This document shows, piece after piece, positions 38,055 to 47,201 of a stretch of 64,000 nt of DNA. The notes beneath the pieces were generated by a model, which saw only the letters and a program-made list of their open reading frames with translations, ran no database searches and was not told the DNA's origin. A program made the position numbers and the translations under genes. The stretch comes from an uncultured bacterium (GTDB lineage: Bacteria; Edwardsbacteria; AC1; EtOH8), in the NCBI GenBank assembly GCA_937863685.1, contig CALMGM010000005.1, positions 1,076,217 through 1,140,216 on the forward strand, written 5' to 3'. Each line of letters opens with the position of its first letter. The first letter of the stretch is position 1.

Positions 38055-39509
38055 ATGGCGGATTTCGATTTAACCCTGAACAATCTGGAAGAATTGTTTC
38101 CGGCCGGTTTCACCCAGGAACAGCTGGCCAAGGGGAAAACGGTCCTGCTTAAAGAACTGGCCTACGACCTTCATAAATATTACGGCGGCAAGATGACCAC
38201 CCTGCCCAAGGCCGGACTGTACGGATTCAACTGGTTCAATATCTGGTATACCCCCGGCGTTTCCAAGATATCAACCACCATCAGAGACAACAACGATGCC
38301 TCGTTCGACCTCACCAACCGCGGCAATCTGGTGGCGGTGGTCTCAGACTCGACCAGGGTGCTGGGCGACGGGGACTGCACCCCTTCGGGCGGCCTGGGCG
38401 TGATGGAGGGGAAGGCATTTTTGATGAAATACCTGGGCGGCTGCGACGGAGTGGCCCTGTGCATTAACAGCTACAATGACAAGGGGGAGCATGATCCCCA
38501 GAAGATCATAGATTTTGTAAAAATGGCGGAGCCCAGCTTCGGGGCCATCAACCTGGAGGACATTTCACAGCCCAATTGCTATAAAGTGCTGGACACCCTC
38601 AGGGAGGAGTGCAATATCCCGGTGTGGCATGACGATGCCCAAGGAACCGGCTGCGTCACCCTGGCCGGCCTGATAAATGCTCTGAAGATCGTAGGAAAGA
38701 AGATGTCCGAGGCCAGGATCGTATTCTACGGCGCCGGAGCGTCCAACACCACCATCTTCCGTCTGATCGAGACCGACGGCGGCGATGCCAAGAACATGAT
38801 CATGTTCGACACCAAGGGCGCCCTGGGCCCATTCCGAGAGGACATCAAGGCCAACAAGGCCCATTACCGTAAGTGGGAGATCTGCCAGAAGACCAATCCC
38901 AAGAACATCAAGACCATGGACGATGCCATGAAAGGGGTCGACGTGCTGATATCCCTGTCCACCCCGGGTCCCGATGTCATCAAGCCGGAATGGATCAAAT
39001 CGATGGCCCCAAAATCCATCGTCTTCGCCTGTGCCAATCCGGTGCCGGAGATCTATCCCTACGCCGCCAAGGAGGCCGGGGCCTTTATCGTGGCCACCGG
39101 CCGGGGCGATTTCCCCAACCAGGTCAACAACAGCGTGGGTTTTCCCGGCATCCTGAAGGGGGCCCTGATGGTGCGGGCCAAGAAGATCACCGACAACATG
39201 GCCATAGCCGCGGCTCATTCCCTGGCCGGCACTGCCGAAAAGAAAGGGCTCAAGCCGGACTACATCATCTCCAAAATGAGCGAATGGGAATTGTTCCCGG
39301 CCGAGGCCCGCGACGTGGCCATGCAGGCCATCAAAGACGGGGTGGCCCGTGTAAAGATGACCGCCGAGGAGGCCTATGCCCTGGCCGAAAAGGATATCCG
39401 GGAGTCCCGGGAGATAACCGACAAGATGATGGCACAGGGCCTGATCAAAAAACCGCCGGTAGAAATGCTGGAAGCGGCGGTCAAGCGGGCCGTCAGCCAG
39501 ATAAAATAA
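38055..39509 (+). CDS. Malic enzyme (oxaloacetate-decarboxylating malate dehydrogenase)
   Basis: 484 residues from ATG 38055; a GTG six codons upstream is also in frame. It converts malate and NAD(P)+ to pyruvate and CO2. Visible marks: YTPGVSKISTTI near the start, VVSDSTRVLGDGD (catalytic loop), FGAINLEDISQPNCYKVLD with metal Glu/Asp, VWHDDAQGTG, the nucleotide fold VFYGAGASNT, and ATGRGDFPNQVNN near the end. It heads a run of C4-acid genes (fumarase, succinyl-CoA synthetase). Coenzyme preference is not clear by eye. Confidence 0.93.
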   Translation: MADFDLTLNNLEELFPAGFTQEQLAKGKTVLLKELAYDLHKYYGGKMTTLPKAGLYGFNWFNIWYTPGVSKISTTIRDNNDASFDLTNRGNLVAVVSDSTRVLGDGDCTPSGGLGVMEGKAFLMKYLGGCDGVALCINSYNDKGEHDPQKIIDFVKMAEPSFGAINLEDISQPNCYKVLDTLREECNIPVWHDDAQGTGCVTLAGLINALKIVGKKMSEARIVFYGAGASNTTIFRLIETDGGDAKNMIMFDTKGALGPFREDIKANKAHYRKWEICQKTNPKNIKTMDDAMKGVDVLISLSTPGPDVIKPEWIKSMAPKSIVFACANPVPEIYPYAAKEAGAFIVATGRGDFPNQVNNSVGFPGILKGALMVRAKKITDNMAIAAAHSLAGTAEKKGLKPDYIISKMSEWELFPAEARDVAMQAIKDGVARVKMTAEEAYALAEKDIRESREITDKMMAQGLIKKPPVEMLEAAVKRAVSQIK

Positions 39510-39577
39510 CGGCCGGTCACGGCGGTGACGAGTCAAAGCAAAGGGTGTTCTCTATCGAAGATGAAAGCAGAGAAGAT

Positions 39578-40423
39578 ATGCGGATCATTGAATACGAAAA
39601 AATAGTGGACACGGTCAAGGAGATGTGCCTGGAAGCCAACTACGACCTGCCAGCTGATGCGGTCGACGGTTTCAAGCAAGCCAGGGACAAGGAGAGCTCG
39701 CTCCTGGGCAAGTCAATCTTGGAACAGTGCCTGAAGAATGCCCAGATCGCCCGGGATGAAAGGGTGCCCATCTGCCAGGACACGGGCCTGGCGGTATTCT
39801 TCATAAACATCGGCCAGAATGCCAGGGTCGACGGGGGATTGCTAAAGGATGCCATTGACGAAGGGGTGCGGCAGGGGTACAAGGATGGCTACCTCAGAAA
39901 ATCATCACTGGACGACCCGCTGTTCTCCCGGGAAAACACCGGGGACAACACCCCGGCCATCATTCATCTGGACATAGTGGCCGGGGACAAGCTGGAGATC
40001 ACCCTGGCCCCCAAGGGCGGCGGGGCCGAGAACATGAGCCGGCTGGCCATGCTGCCGCCGTCGGCCGGGGAACAGGGAGTGATCGATTTCGTGGTGGACA
40101 CCATCGTCAGGGCCGGGGGAAATCCCTGCCCGCCCACGGTGGTGGGGGTGGGCATCGGCGGCACCTTTGAAAAGGTGGCCTACCTGGCCAAGAAGGCCCT
40201 GCTGTGGCCGCTGAACGCCCCCAACCAGGATGAGCGCTACCAACAGCTGGAGCAGAGGATCCTTCACCGGATCAACAATTCAGGGATCGGTCCCCAAGGT
40301 CTGGGGGGCAATGTCACCTCCTTTGCCATCCATATCGAGCATCATCCCTGCCATCTGGCTTCGCTGCCGGTGGCGGTAAATGTCAATTGTCATGCCCACC
40401 GGCATGCCCATCGCGTATTGTAA
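39578..40423 (+). CDS. Class I fumarate hydratase, alpha subunit (or L-tartrate dehydratase alpha)
   Basis: 281 residues from ATG 39578; a longer open frame upstream only overlaps malic enzyme and is rejected. The Fe-S cluster Cys are visible in VPICQDTG, NPCPPTVVGVGIGG and near the C-terminus (HHPCHLASLPVAVNVNCHAH). GGGAENMSRLAMLPPS is the conserved substrate loop. Two-subunit class I fumarases are oxygen-sensitive [4Fe-4S] enzymes typical of anaerobes. The beta subunit gene follows 12 bases later. Confidence 0.93.
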   Translation: MRIIEYEKIVDTVKEMCLEANYDLPADAVDGFKQARDKESSLLGKSILEQCLKNAQIARDERVPICQDTGLAVFFINIGQNARVDGGLLKDAIDEGVRQGYKDGYLRKSSLDDPLFSRENTGDNTPAIIHLDIVAGDKLEITLAPKGGGAENMSRLAMLPPSAGEQGVIDFVVDTIVRAGGNPCPPTVVGVGIGGTFEKVAYLAKKALLWPLNAPNQDERYQQLEQRILHRINNSGIGPQGLGGNVTSFAIHIEHHPCHLASLPVAVNVNCHAHRHAHRVL

Positions 40424-40435
40424 GAGAATCTTATC

Positions 40436-40996
40436 ATGGCAGAACCCAAAAAAATAACCACCCCCCTTACCGAGGAGACCGCGCGATCGCTCAAAATGGG
40501 CGACCAGGTCCTAATCACCGGATCCATCTATACCGGAAGGGATGCCGCCCACAAGAGGCTTTGTGAGGCCCTGGAAAAGGAAGGCAAGCTGCCGGTGGAT
40601 CTGAAAGGCCAGATCATTTACTATGTGGGACCGTCGCCGGCCAAGCCGGGGAAGGCCATCGGCAGCGCCGGCCCCACCACCAGCTACAGGATGGATGTCT
40701 ATTCCCCGGCCATGATCCATAAGGGCGGGCTGCGGGGCATGATCGGCAAGGGCGAGCGCAGCGAAGAGGTCATCAAGGCCATGAAGGAGAAAGGAGCGGT
40801 TTATTTCGCCGCCATCGGCGGGGCCGCTGCCCTGATCTCCAAGGCCATCAAGAAATCCACCCCCATCCTTTACGAGGAGCTGGGTCCCGAGGCGGTATGT
40901 AAATACGAGGTGGAGGACTTTCCGGCCATAGTGGCCACCGATACCGAGGGGAACGACCTGTATAAGGAAGGTCCCAAGAAATTCAAAAAAATTTAA
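40436..40996 (+). CDS. Class I fumarate hydratase, beta subunit
   Basis: 186 residues. Family marks: LKMGDQVLITGSIYTGRDAAHKR, YYVGPSPAKPGKAIGSAGPT, TSYRMD and GGAAALIS. It completes the two-part fumarase with the upstream alpha gene. Fumarate, tartrate or mesaconate hydratase activity cannot be separated by eye, but the position between malic enzyme and sucCD favours fumarate. Confidence 0.93.
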   Translation: MAEPKKITTPLTEETARSLKMGDQVLITGSIYTGRDAAHKRLCEALEKEGKLPVDLKGQIIYYVGPSPAKPGKAIGSAGPTTSYRMDVYSPAMIHKGGLRGMIGKGERSEEVIKAMKEKGAVYFAAIGGAAALISKAIKKSTPILYEELGPEAVCKYEVEDFPAIVATDTEGNDLYKEGPKKFKKI

Positions 40997-41021
40997 AATA
41001 TATCAGCGTGGGCATATTGAT

Positions 41022-41173
41022 GGCCATTAATGGCCTTGATTCCCATGGGCGTTCTTAACCCAGCCCTTAAGGACTGGGTTAAGAACAGAGGCTACTCCCA
41101 TCTTAGGCCGTTCAGGGCCTTTGCCTCATAACAGAATATTTGCCTAGCCGGGCCAGGACCGACCCAGCCCGGC
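41022..41173 (+). promoter_or_regulatory. Structured leader upstream of sucC
   Basis: The 247-base gap holds a 14-base perfect palindrome GGCCATTAATGGCC (41022-41035), a 13-base stem-loop with arm GTTCTTAACCCAG (41051-41086, loop of 10), and a third dyad GCCGGGC/GCCCGGC (41147-41173). None has a T-run, so simple termination is unlikely. No known riboswitch class was recognised. Confidence 0.45.
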
Positions 41174-41243
41174 AGGGGTTTTCTCGGATCAGGTTTGGCT
41201 TTAAATGACAACAATCATCAGTATAACATTGGGAGCAGGTTAG

Positions 41244-42428
41244 ATGAATGTCCACGAATATCAAGCCAAGGAATTGCTGAAAAGCTACGGCGTTCCGGTG
41301 GACCGGGGGTTCATGGTGCGGTCGCCCCAAGAGCTGGCCGGGGCGCTGGATCAGCTTCCGGGCCCCAGCTATGTGGTCAAGGCCCAGATCCACTCCGGGG
41401 GCCGGGGCAAGGGCGGCGGGGTCAAGCTGGCCCACGGTAAGGATGAAGCCCTGCAACAGGCCAAAAATATCCTGGGGATGAACCTGATCACCAACCAGAC
41501 CGGCCCCGCAGGAAGGCTGGTCAGCCGGCTGCTGATCACCGAGGCGGTGGACATCGACCGGGAATATTATCTCAGCCTGCTGATCGACCGGGCGGTCTGC
41601 AAATACGTCTTTGTGGCCTCCACCGAGGGAGGGATGGAGATAGAGAAGGTGGCCGAGGAAAGGCCCGACAGCATCATCAAGATCCACCTTGATCCCTTCA
41701 GCGGGTTCAAGAACTTTCATGGCCTGGAGATGGCCGGAAAACTGGGGTTCACCGGGGACCTGGCCAAGCAGCTGACCGGCATCATGAGGGGATTGTACAA
41801 TCTCTTTCTGGAAAAGGATGCTTCTTTGGTGGAGATCAATCCGCTGGTGAAGACCAAGGCCGGAAAGCTTCTGGCCATAGACGCCAAGGTCAATTTTGAC
41901 GACAACGGCCTGGGACGACATCCGGACATCCAGGCACTGCGGGATATAGATGAGGAGGACCCCAACGAGGTCCAGGCCTCGAAATACGACCTGAGCTACA
42001 TCAAGCTGGACGGCACCATCGGCTGCCTGGTCAACGGGGCCGGGCTGGCCATGGCCACCATGGACATCGTCAAATTCCACGGCGGCAGCCCGGCCAATTT
42101 CCTGGATGTGGGCGGCAGCGCCACGGCCGAAAAGGTGACCGAGGCCTTTAAGATCATTTTAAGCGACCCCAATGTAAAAGGGATCCTGGTGAATATCTTC
42201 GGCGGCATCATGAAATGCGACGTGATCGCCGAGGGGATCGTCTCGGCCTCCAGGACCCTGGGAGTGAAGGTGCCGATTGTGGCCCGGCTGGACGGCACCA
42301 ATGTGGAGCAGGGAAAAAAGATACTGGCTGAATCCGGTTTGAAAATAACCCCGGCCGGCTCGTTGAACGAAGCGGCCAAAAGAATTGTTGCGGAGGCTGA
42401 AGGCTATGGCCATACTGATCGATCATAA
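41244..42428 (+). CDS. sucC: Succinyl-CoA synthetase, beta subunit
   Basis: 394 residues. It joins succinate and CoA using ATP or GTP, or the reverse. ATP-grasp marks: [20 protein letters not shown] at the start, [27 protein letters not shown] and [14 protein letters not shown]. sucD overlaps its end by 23 bases. Together with the mutase genes at 47202 it links succinate to the propionate branch. Confidence 0.96.
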   Translation: MNVHEYQAKELLKSYGVPVDRGFMVRSPQELAGALDQLPGPSYVVKAQIHSGGRGKGGGVKLAHGKDEALQQAKNILGMNLITNQTGPAGRLVSRLLITEAVDIDREYYLSLLIDRAVCKYVFVASTEGGMEIEKVAEERPDSIIKIHLDPFSGFKNFHGLEMAGKLGFTGDLAKQLTGIMRGLYNLFLEKDASLVEINPLVKTKAGKLLAIDAKVNFDDNGLGRHPDIQALRDIDEEDPNEVQASKYDLSYIKLDGTIGCLVNGAGLAMATMDIVKFHGGSPANFLDVGGSATAEKVTEAFKIILSDPNVKGILVNIFGGIMKCDVIAEGIVSASRTLGVKVPIVARLDGTNVEQGKKILAESGLKITPAGSLNEAAKRIVAEAEGYGHTDRS

Positions 42429-43281
42429 CACCCGGCTGGTCTGCCAGGGATTCACCGGGAAACACGGCACTTTTCATACCCTGAGATCGGCCGAATACGG
42501 CACCAAGGTGGTGGGCGGGGTGGTCCCCGGAAAGGGCGGGACCGTCCATGAGGGCTTCCCGGTGTTCGACACCGTGGCCCAGGCCCGGGAAAAGGGCGGG
42601 GCCAACGCTTCGATGATCTTCGTTCCGGCCAATTTCTGCAAGGAGGCCCTGATCGAGGCCATCGACGCCGAGCTGGAGCTGGTGATCTGCATCACCGAAG
42701 GGGTTCCGGTCAACGACATGATGTTCGTCAAACGTTATCTGATGGGCAAGAAGACCCGGTTGATAGGCCCGAATTGTCCCGGGGTCATCTCCCCCGGCCT
42801 GGCCAAGGCCGGGATCATGCCGGCCTCCATCCACAAGAAGGGCGGAGTGGGAGTGATCTCCCGAAGCGGCACCCTGACATATGAGGCCGTCAACCAGCTG
42901 ACCCAGATGGGGATCGGTCAATCGACCTGCCTGGGGATAGGCGGCGATCCGGTGATAGGCACCACCTTCATTGATGCTTTTGAGTTGTTCAAGAATGACC
43001 GCCAGACCAAGGCGGTGCTGATGATCGGGGAGATCGGCGGCTCCATGGAGGAGGATACCGCCCGGTGGATAAAGAGGAACTTCGACAAGCCGGTGGCGGC
43101 TTTCATCGCCGGGGCCACCGCTCCCAAGGGAAAGCGGATGGGACATGCCGGGGCCATCATCTCGGGAGGCAAAGGCACCTACCAGGAGAAGGTCAAGGTC
43201 TTAAAATCCTGCGGGATAAAGGTGGCCAGGACCCCGGCCGAGATGGGCAAGACCGTGAAGCAGTTGTTCAAGAAAACGTGA
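42406..43281 (+). CDS. sucD: Succinyl-CoA synthetase, alpha subunit
   Basis: 291 residues from ATG 42406, which starts [18 protein letters not shown] as expected; overlap with sucC is 23 bases. CoA-binding Rossmann fold at about 1-125 ([11 protein letters not shown]), the phosphohistidine in [13 protein letters not shown], and [11 protein letters not shown]. The stop overlaps a GTG start of the next gene (GTGA). Confidence 0.96.
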   Translation: MAILIDHNTRLVCQGFTGKHGTFHTLRSAEYGTKVVGGVVPGKGGTVHEGFPVFDTVAQAREKGGANASMIFVPANFCKEALIEAIDAELELVICITEGVPVNDMMFVKRYLMGKKTRLIGPNCPGVISPGLAKAGIMPASIHKKGGVGVISRSGTLTYEAVNQLTQMGIGQSTCLGIGGDPVIGTTFIDAFELFKNDRQTKAVLMIGEIGGSMEEDTARWIKRNFDKPVAAFIAGATAPKGKRMGHAGAIISGGKGTYQEKVKVLKSCGIKVARTPAEMGKTVKQLFKKT

Positions 43282-43994
43282 GGGAACAAATCATTTTAAC
43301 CGACAGGGACAGGGGATTCAGGGACCTTTTTATATCCCTGATCTGGGCATTGCTGCTGGGCGGAGTGCTGACGATACTGCTAATACCAGATACACGTGAA
43401 ATTTTCGTGGCGGCCACCCTATCCCATCCTTACCTGATGGGTCTGTCCAAGTTCACCCTGCTGGGGACCATGGGCGAACTACTGAGCTGGAAGATAGTGT
43501 CCGGCAAATGGCGGCTTTCGGGGATCCGGCTATGGCAGCGCGCCCTGGTCTGGGGTGTGCTGGGCCTGATGATGACCCTGGCCTTCCCCCTTTTTTCGGC
43601 CGGAATCGAAGGGCTGCTGGCCCAAGACTATCTTCCGGGTCTGGGCGTGGCCTGGTTGACGGCATTCTGGAAATCTTTTTTCTTTCAGGCGGTGTTCGCC
43701 TTTCCCTTCATGGTTTTTCACCGGATCACCGATACCTTGATCGAAAAGAACAAATTATTTTCCCGATGGCCCCTGGTCGAAACCTACCGGAATATTGACT
43801 GGGACAATATGTTCAAAGTAGTCGGCTGGACCATCATCTGGTTCTGGCTTCCGGTTCAATCGGTCAATTTCATGCTGCCTCCGGAATACCGGGTGGTGGT
43901 GGCGGCCCTGCTGGCGGTGGTCCTGGGCTTAATTCTGGGTCTGGCCAAGAAGCTTTCGGCCAAGAATGCCGCAGGAAATATTGCTGGGGCATAA
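43278..43994 (+). CDS. Membrane protein of unknown function coupled to sucD
   Basis: 238 residues from GTG 43278, which overlaps the sucD stop and gives a natural coupled start. About six hydrophobic segments are visible ([60 protein letters not shown] and others). The middle segment with [15 protein letters not shown] could be tested against Mpv17-like and similar families. No motif gives a function. Confidence 0.65.
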   Translation: MREQIILTDRDRGFRDLFISLIWALLLGGVLTILLIPDTREIFVAATLSHPYLMGLSKFTLLGTMGELLSWKIVSGKWRLSGIRLWQRALVWGVLGLMMTLAFPLFSAGIEGLLAQDYLPGLGVAWLTAFWKSFFFQAVFAFPFMVFHRITDTLIEKNKLFSRWPLVETYRNIDWDNMFKVVGWTIIWFWLPVQSVNFMLPPEYRVVVAALLAVVLGLILGLAKKLSAKNAAGNIAGA

Positions 43995-44051
43995 AAGCAG
44001 AGACAGTCAAACCATCACGGAAAAACAACTACAACTGCTCAAGGTGTTTTC

Positions 44052-45485
44052 ATGAAAGACAATTATAAGCTGATAATCGGGGGCCAGGAGGTTGGATCCG
44101 CTAAAACGCAAAAGGTATTTGACAAATATACCAACCAGGAGATAGCAGAGGTATCCATTGCCGGGCAGTCCGAAACCGATCAGGCCTTGTTCTGCGCCTT
44201 CAATGCCCGAAAGATCATGGCCGATCTGCCGGCCCATCGCCGGGCGGAGATCATCAGAAAAGCGGCGGCCATCCTGGATGGGAAAAAGGAGGAGCTGGCG
44301 ATCATGATCTCCCGGGAGGCCGGAAAGCCCCTGAGGTATTCACGGGCGGAGGCGGAGAGGTGCATAGAGAACGTTGAATACATATCCGAGGAGGCCAAGA
44401 GAATACACGGCGAGACCATGCCCATTGACGCCGGCCGGTCGGGAGAAGGCCGGGTGGGCTATTATGAGAAGTATCCCATCGGCGTAGTGGCGGCCATCAC
44501 TCCTTTTAACTTTCCCCTGAACCTGGCGGCCCACAAGGTGGCCCCGGCCATTGCCGCAGGATGTCCGGTGATCCTTAAGCCGGCCACTGCTACCCCCTTT
44601 TCGGGGATAGAACTGGCCAAAGCCTTCATCGAAGCCGGTCTGCCCCGTGAGGCCATAAGCGTGTTGCCGGGGCCGGGAGGCCAGGTGGGCGAGATGCTGA
44701 TCAAGGACCAAAGAGTGTCCAAAATCAGCTTTACCGGAAGCCGGGAGGTGGGCGAGCATATCATCAAGAACGCCGGATTGAAGAGGGTCACCCTGGAGCT
44801 GGGGTCCAACAGCGCGGTAGTGATTGATGAGGATGTCGAGGACCTGGATTACGCCGTAAAACGCTGTATCCTGGGGGCGTTTTACAATCAGGGGCAGGTC
44901 TGCATTTCTGTGCAGCGGATATATGTGCATCACCGCCGGCATCAGGAATTCCTGGAAAAATTCGCCGCCGGAACCCAAAAACTCAAGAGCGGCAATCCCC
45001 TGGACCAGGATACCGATATCGGCCCGATGATAGCATCATCGGAGGCCGACCGGGTCCAGGACTGGATAAGGGAAGCCGTTGTCCAGGGAGCCCGGATCAT
45101 CTGCGGCGGAAGCAGGGAGGGAAATGTCTGTCAGCCTACCATCATCACCGATACCAAGCCGGAAATGAAAGTGGTCAAGGAGGAGATCTTCGGGCCGGTG
45201 GCGGTGGTGGAAAAGATCTCCAGCTTCGAGGAGGGTATCAGGAACTGCGACCAGAGCCAGTACGGCCTGCAGGCGGGCATATTCACCTCCAATATCAACC
45301 GGGCCTTGACGGTTGTCAGAAGGATCGATGCGGGAGGCATCATGATCAATGACTTCCCATCCTATCGGGTCGACCACATGCCCTATGGAGGCAATAAAAA
45401 CAGCGGACTGGGCCGGGAGGGGGCAAAATTCGCCATCGAGGAGATGACCACCCTGCGGATGGTTATATTTAACATGAATAAATAA
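44052..45485 (+). CDS. NAD(P)-dependent aldehyde dehydrogenase
   Basis: 477 residues, a full-length ALDH. Cofactor site ITPFNFPLNLAAHKVAPAIA, FTGSREVG, general-base Glu in LELGSNSAVV, nucleophile Cys in NQGQVCISVQRIYVH, and EEIFGPVAVV. The GQVCIS context resembles the lactaldehyde/glyceraldehyde-3-phosphate (non-phosphorylating) group rather than succinate-semialdehyde dehydrogenases, but substrate is uncertain. Placed after the sucCD cluster with a 57-base gap. Confidence 0.92.
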   Translation: MKDNYKLIIGGQEVGSAKTQKVFDKYTNQEIAEVSIAGQSETDQALFCAFNARKIMADLPAHRRAEIIRKAAAILDGKKEELAIMISREAGKPLRYSRAEAERCIENVEYISEEAKRIHGETMPIDAGRSGEGRVGYYEKYPIGVVAAITPFNFPLNLAAHKVAPAIAAGCPVILKPATATPFSGIELAKAFIEAGLPREAISVLPGPGGQVGEMLIKDQRVSKISFTGSREVGEHIIKNAGLKRVTLELGSNSAVVIDEDVEDLDYAVKRCILGAFYNQGQVCISVQRIYVHHRRHQEFLEKFAAGTQKLKSGNPLDQDTDIGPMIASSEADRVQDWIREAVVQGARIICGGSREGNVCQPTIITDTKPEMKVVKEEIFGPVAVVEKISSFEEGIRNCDQSQYGLQAGIFTSNINRALTVVRRIDAGGIMINDFPSYRVDHMPYGGNKNSGLGREGAKFAIEEMTTLRMVIFNMNK

Positions 45486-45587
45486 GAGCTGCATCTTTCT
45501 GCAACCGATATTCAGTGACAGGTCTTTTGTGGTCTATATATGGGCCTCATTTCCGATAAATCATAATATATTGTTCGAGAGGAAAAG

Positions 45588-46061
45588 TTGGAAAATCATT
45601 CAAAGATAATTATAATAATATTGATTCTTATATCGGCGGCCGGCTGCCGTCAAGGTGCCGAAAAAACGTACCGACGGTATGAAACAAACCAAACCCAACC
45701 GGAGCGCCCGGGGAGAACCAAACTCAGCATAGCTAAAAAAGACCTGTGGGTGGAAGTGGTCGACGATCCCCGCAGCCGGGAGCAGGGATTGATGTTCCGG
45801 AAAAGTATGCCGGAGGACGAGGGAATGCTGTTCATCTTCGAATATTCACAGATGCAGTCCTTCTGGATGAAGAACACCTTCCTGCCACTGGACATCGCCT
45901 TCATCTCCGAACAGGGGGTGATCATCAACATTCTGACCATGAAGCCCCTGGACGAGGGACCTCGTTACCGGTCGCTGGCCCCGGCCCTGTATGTGGTCGA
46001 GACCAATGCCGGCTGGTTTGGCAAGAACGGGATCAAGGCCGGGGATAAGGTGAAATTTTAA
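45588..46061 (+). CDS. DUF192 family lipoprotein
   Basis: 157 residues from TTG 45588 with GAGAGGAAAAG upstream. A short signal peptide ends in LISAAGC (lipobox, Cys at about 20). The mature part is a DUF192 domain: VEVVDDPRSREQGLMFRKSM, MLFIFEYSQMQSFWMKNTFL, PLDIAFISEQG and VVETNAGWFGKNGIKAGD. The role of DUF192 is not established. It ends at a strong terminator shared with the PilZ gene. Confidence 0.88.
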   Translation: MENHSKIIIIILILISAAGCRQGAEKTYRRYETNQTQPERPGRTKLSIAKKDLWVEVVDDPRSREQGLMFRKSMPEDEGMLFIFEYSQMQSFWMKNTFLPLDIAFISEQGVIINILTMKPLDEGPRYRSLAPALYVVETNAGWFGKNGIKAGDKVKF

Positions 46062-46121
46062 ATGCTTACAACCAATCTGAGCCACAAAGAGACGTAAAAT
46101 ATATTTTATGGGCTCTGTTAA

Positions 46122-46159
46122 ATATAAAAAAGGGCGGCAAGAGCCGCCCTTTTTTATAT
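46122..46159. terminator. Bidirectional intrinsic terminator
   Basis: A 17-base perfect stem (ATATAAAAAAGGGCGGC and complement) with an AAGA loop between convergent genes. Confidence 0.95.
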
Positions 46160-46165
46160 CTGATA

Positions 46166-46543
46166 TCATTTACCTGAGGGCCTGGCCTTTTTTTCGATAT
46201 ATCCCTTCAGCAAACCCAGGTCATCGGGATAGATCTCCAAGAACTGCACGCCGATATTGTACTGGCCGTTCTTCAACGCTCCGCAGCGCACCACCCGTCC
46301 GATGGCCGCCAGGTCGTACTTGCTCTTGCCCCGGGTGAAGTCAAGCTTTAGTTGGAGGGTATCACCCTTGGCCATCCTGCCCGGAGAATTGAAAAGTATC
46401 CCGCCGGTGCTGAGATCCCGGGTCCTGGCCGGCTTGAGTCCGGCAGTATCTATCAGGCTGTCCAGATGCTTGAATTTCACCCTTATCTCCACCGGGAGCC
46501 GGATGAATTTTCTCCGTTCCTTAACGGCGGTCTTTTTTTTCAT
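46166..46543 (-). CDS. PilZ-domain protein (cyclic di-GMP receptor)
   Basis: 125 residues, a single PilZ domain. The c-di-GMP site is visible as RRKFIR (RxxxR) near residue 10 and DLSTGG (DxSxxG) near residue 43. The end has the usual GVQFLEIYPDD. The start ATG overlaps the stop of the methyltransferase gene (ATGA), so the two are co-translated, although the functional link is unclear. Confidence 0.9.
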   Translation of the reverse strand: MKKKTAVKERRKFIRLPVEIRVKFKHLDSLIDTAGLKPARTRDLSTGGILFNSPGRMAKGDTLQLKLDFTRGKSKYDLAAIGRVVRCGALKNGQYNIGVQFLEIYPDDLGLLKGYIEKKARPSGK

Positions 46544-47061
46544 AAATGTATCCCTTCGGTGAGTAACAGTTTTTTCTTGACCTTTATTCCCCAGGCAAAC
46601 CCGCCCAGCGAGCCGCCGGCGGCTATCACCCGGTGGCAGGGGATTATCACTGGGAGGGGATTGGCTCCCACCGCCCGACCCACCGCCCGGGCGGATTTGG
46701 GGCGGCCGATCTCCCGGGCCAACATGCCATAGGTGACCATCTGGCCGGGCAGCAATCCGGCCAGTTTCTTCCAGACGCTTCTCTGGAAGGCAGTGCCATG
46801 GCTCATATCGGCCCGGAATCTGAAGGCCACCGGCTGGCCCTTAAAATATCTGTCCAGTTGTTTTTTGATCGGGATGAAAGGCTTTTCGCTGTGCATCAGA
46901 TCGTAATGCCTTATCGGCAATTTTATCAGGAAGGACATCTCGGAGCCCTTTCCCGGAGCAATGCTCAACAAACCCTTATCGGTGGCAGCCAAGTACAGCT
47001 TGCCCAGAGGTGAAAGGTACTGGGTAAAATAGATTTTGGCATACTGGTTCATTGTCAGCAT
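46540..47061 (-). CDS. ogt: Methylated-DNA--protein-cysteine methyltransferase
   Basis: 173 residues from ATG 47061 (a GTG one codon upstream and ATG 47052 are alternatives). The active-site PCHRVIAAGGSLGGFAWG with acceptor Cys and the recognition helix SARAVGRAVGANPLPVIIP are complete. It repairs O6-alkylguanine by irreversible transfer to its Cys. First gene of a two-gene unit with the PilZ protein. Confidence 0.95.
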   Translation of the reverse strand: MLTMNQYAKIYFTQYLSPLGKLYLAATDKGLLSIAPGKGSEMSFLIKLPIRHYDLMHSEKPFIPIKKQLDRYFKGQPVAFRFRADMSHGTAFQRSVWKKLAGLLPGQMVTYGMLAREIGRPKSARAVGRAVGANPLPVIIPCHRVIAAGGSLGGFAWGIKVKKKLLLTEGIHL

Positions 47062-47121
47062 CACTTTCTGTTAAGAATAGTTGATTGGGGATATTTTGTC
47101 AATAAAATTAATAAATAATTT

Positions 47122-47150
47122 TTGCTTTTTAAATGGGGTAGTGATATAAT
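47122..47150 (+). promoter_or_regulatory. Extended -10 promoter of the mutase operon
   Basis: TTGCTT at 47122-47127, 17-base spacer, TGATATAAT (TGn extended -10, TATAAT at 47145-47150). The ATG follows at 47202 with AGGTGAG as ribosome site. Confidence 0.7.
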
Positions 47151-47201
47151 GAAAGTCCCTAATTCGTAACATTTAACAATCAATATATTTTTAGGTGAGA
47201 C

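Noticed and set aside
38873-39577. Upstream extension of the fumarase alpha frame
   Set aside because: It overlaps malic enzyme in another frame, has shadow-type composition, and the family N-terminus is at 39578.
41045-41131. 28-codon frame in the sucC leader
   Set aside because: It has no ribosome site and spans a stem-loop; more likely chance. Kept only as a note under the leader finding.
41112-42080. 322-residue minus-strand frame over sucC
   Set aside because: Antisense of a complete ATP-grasp protein; composition typical of shadows.
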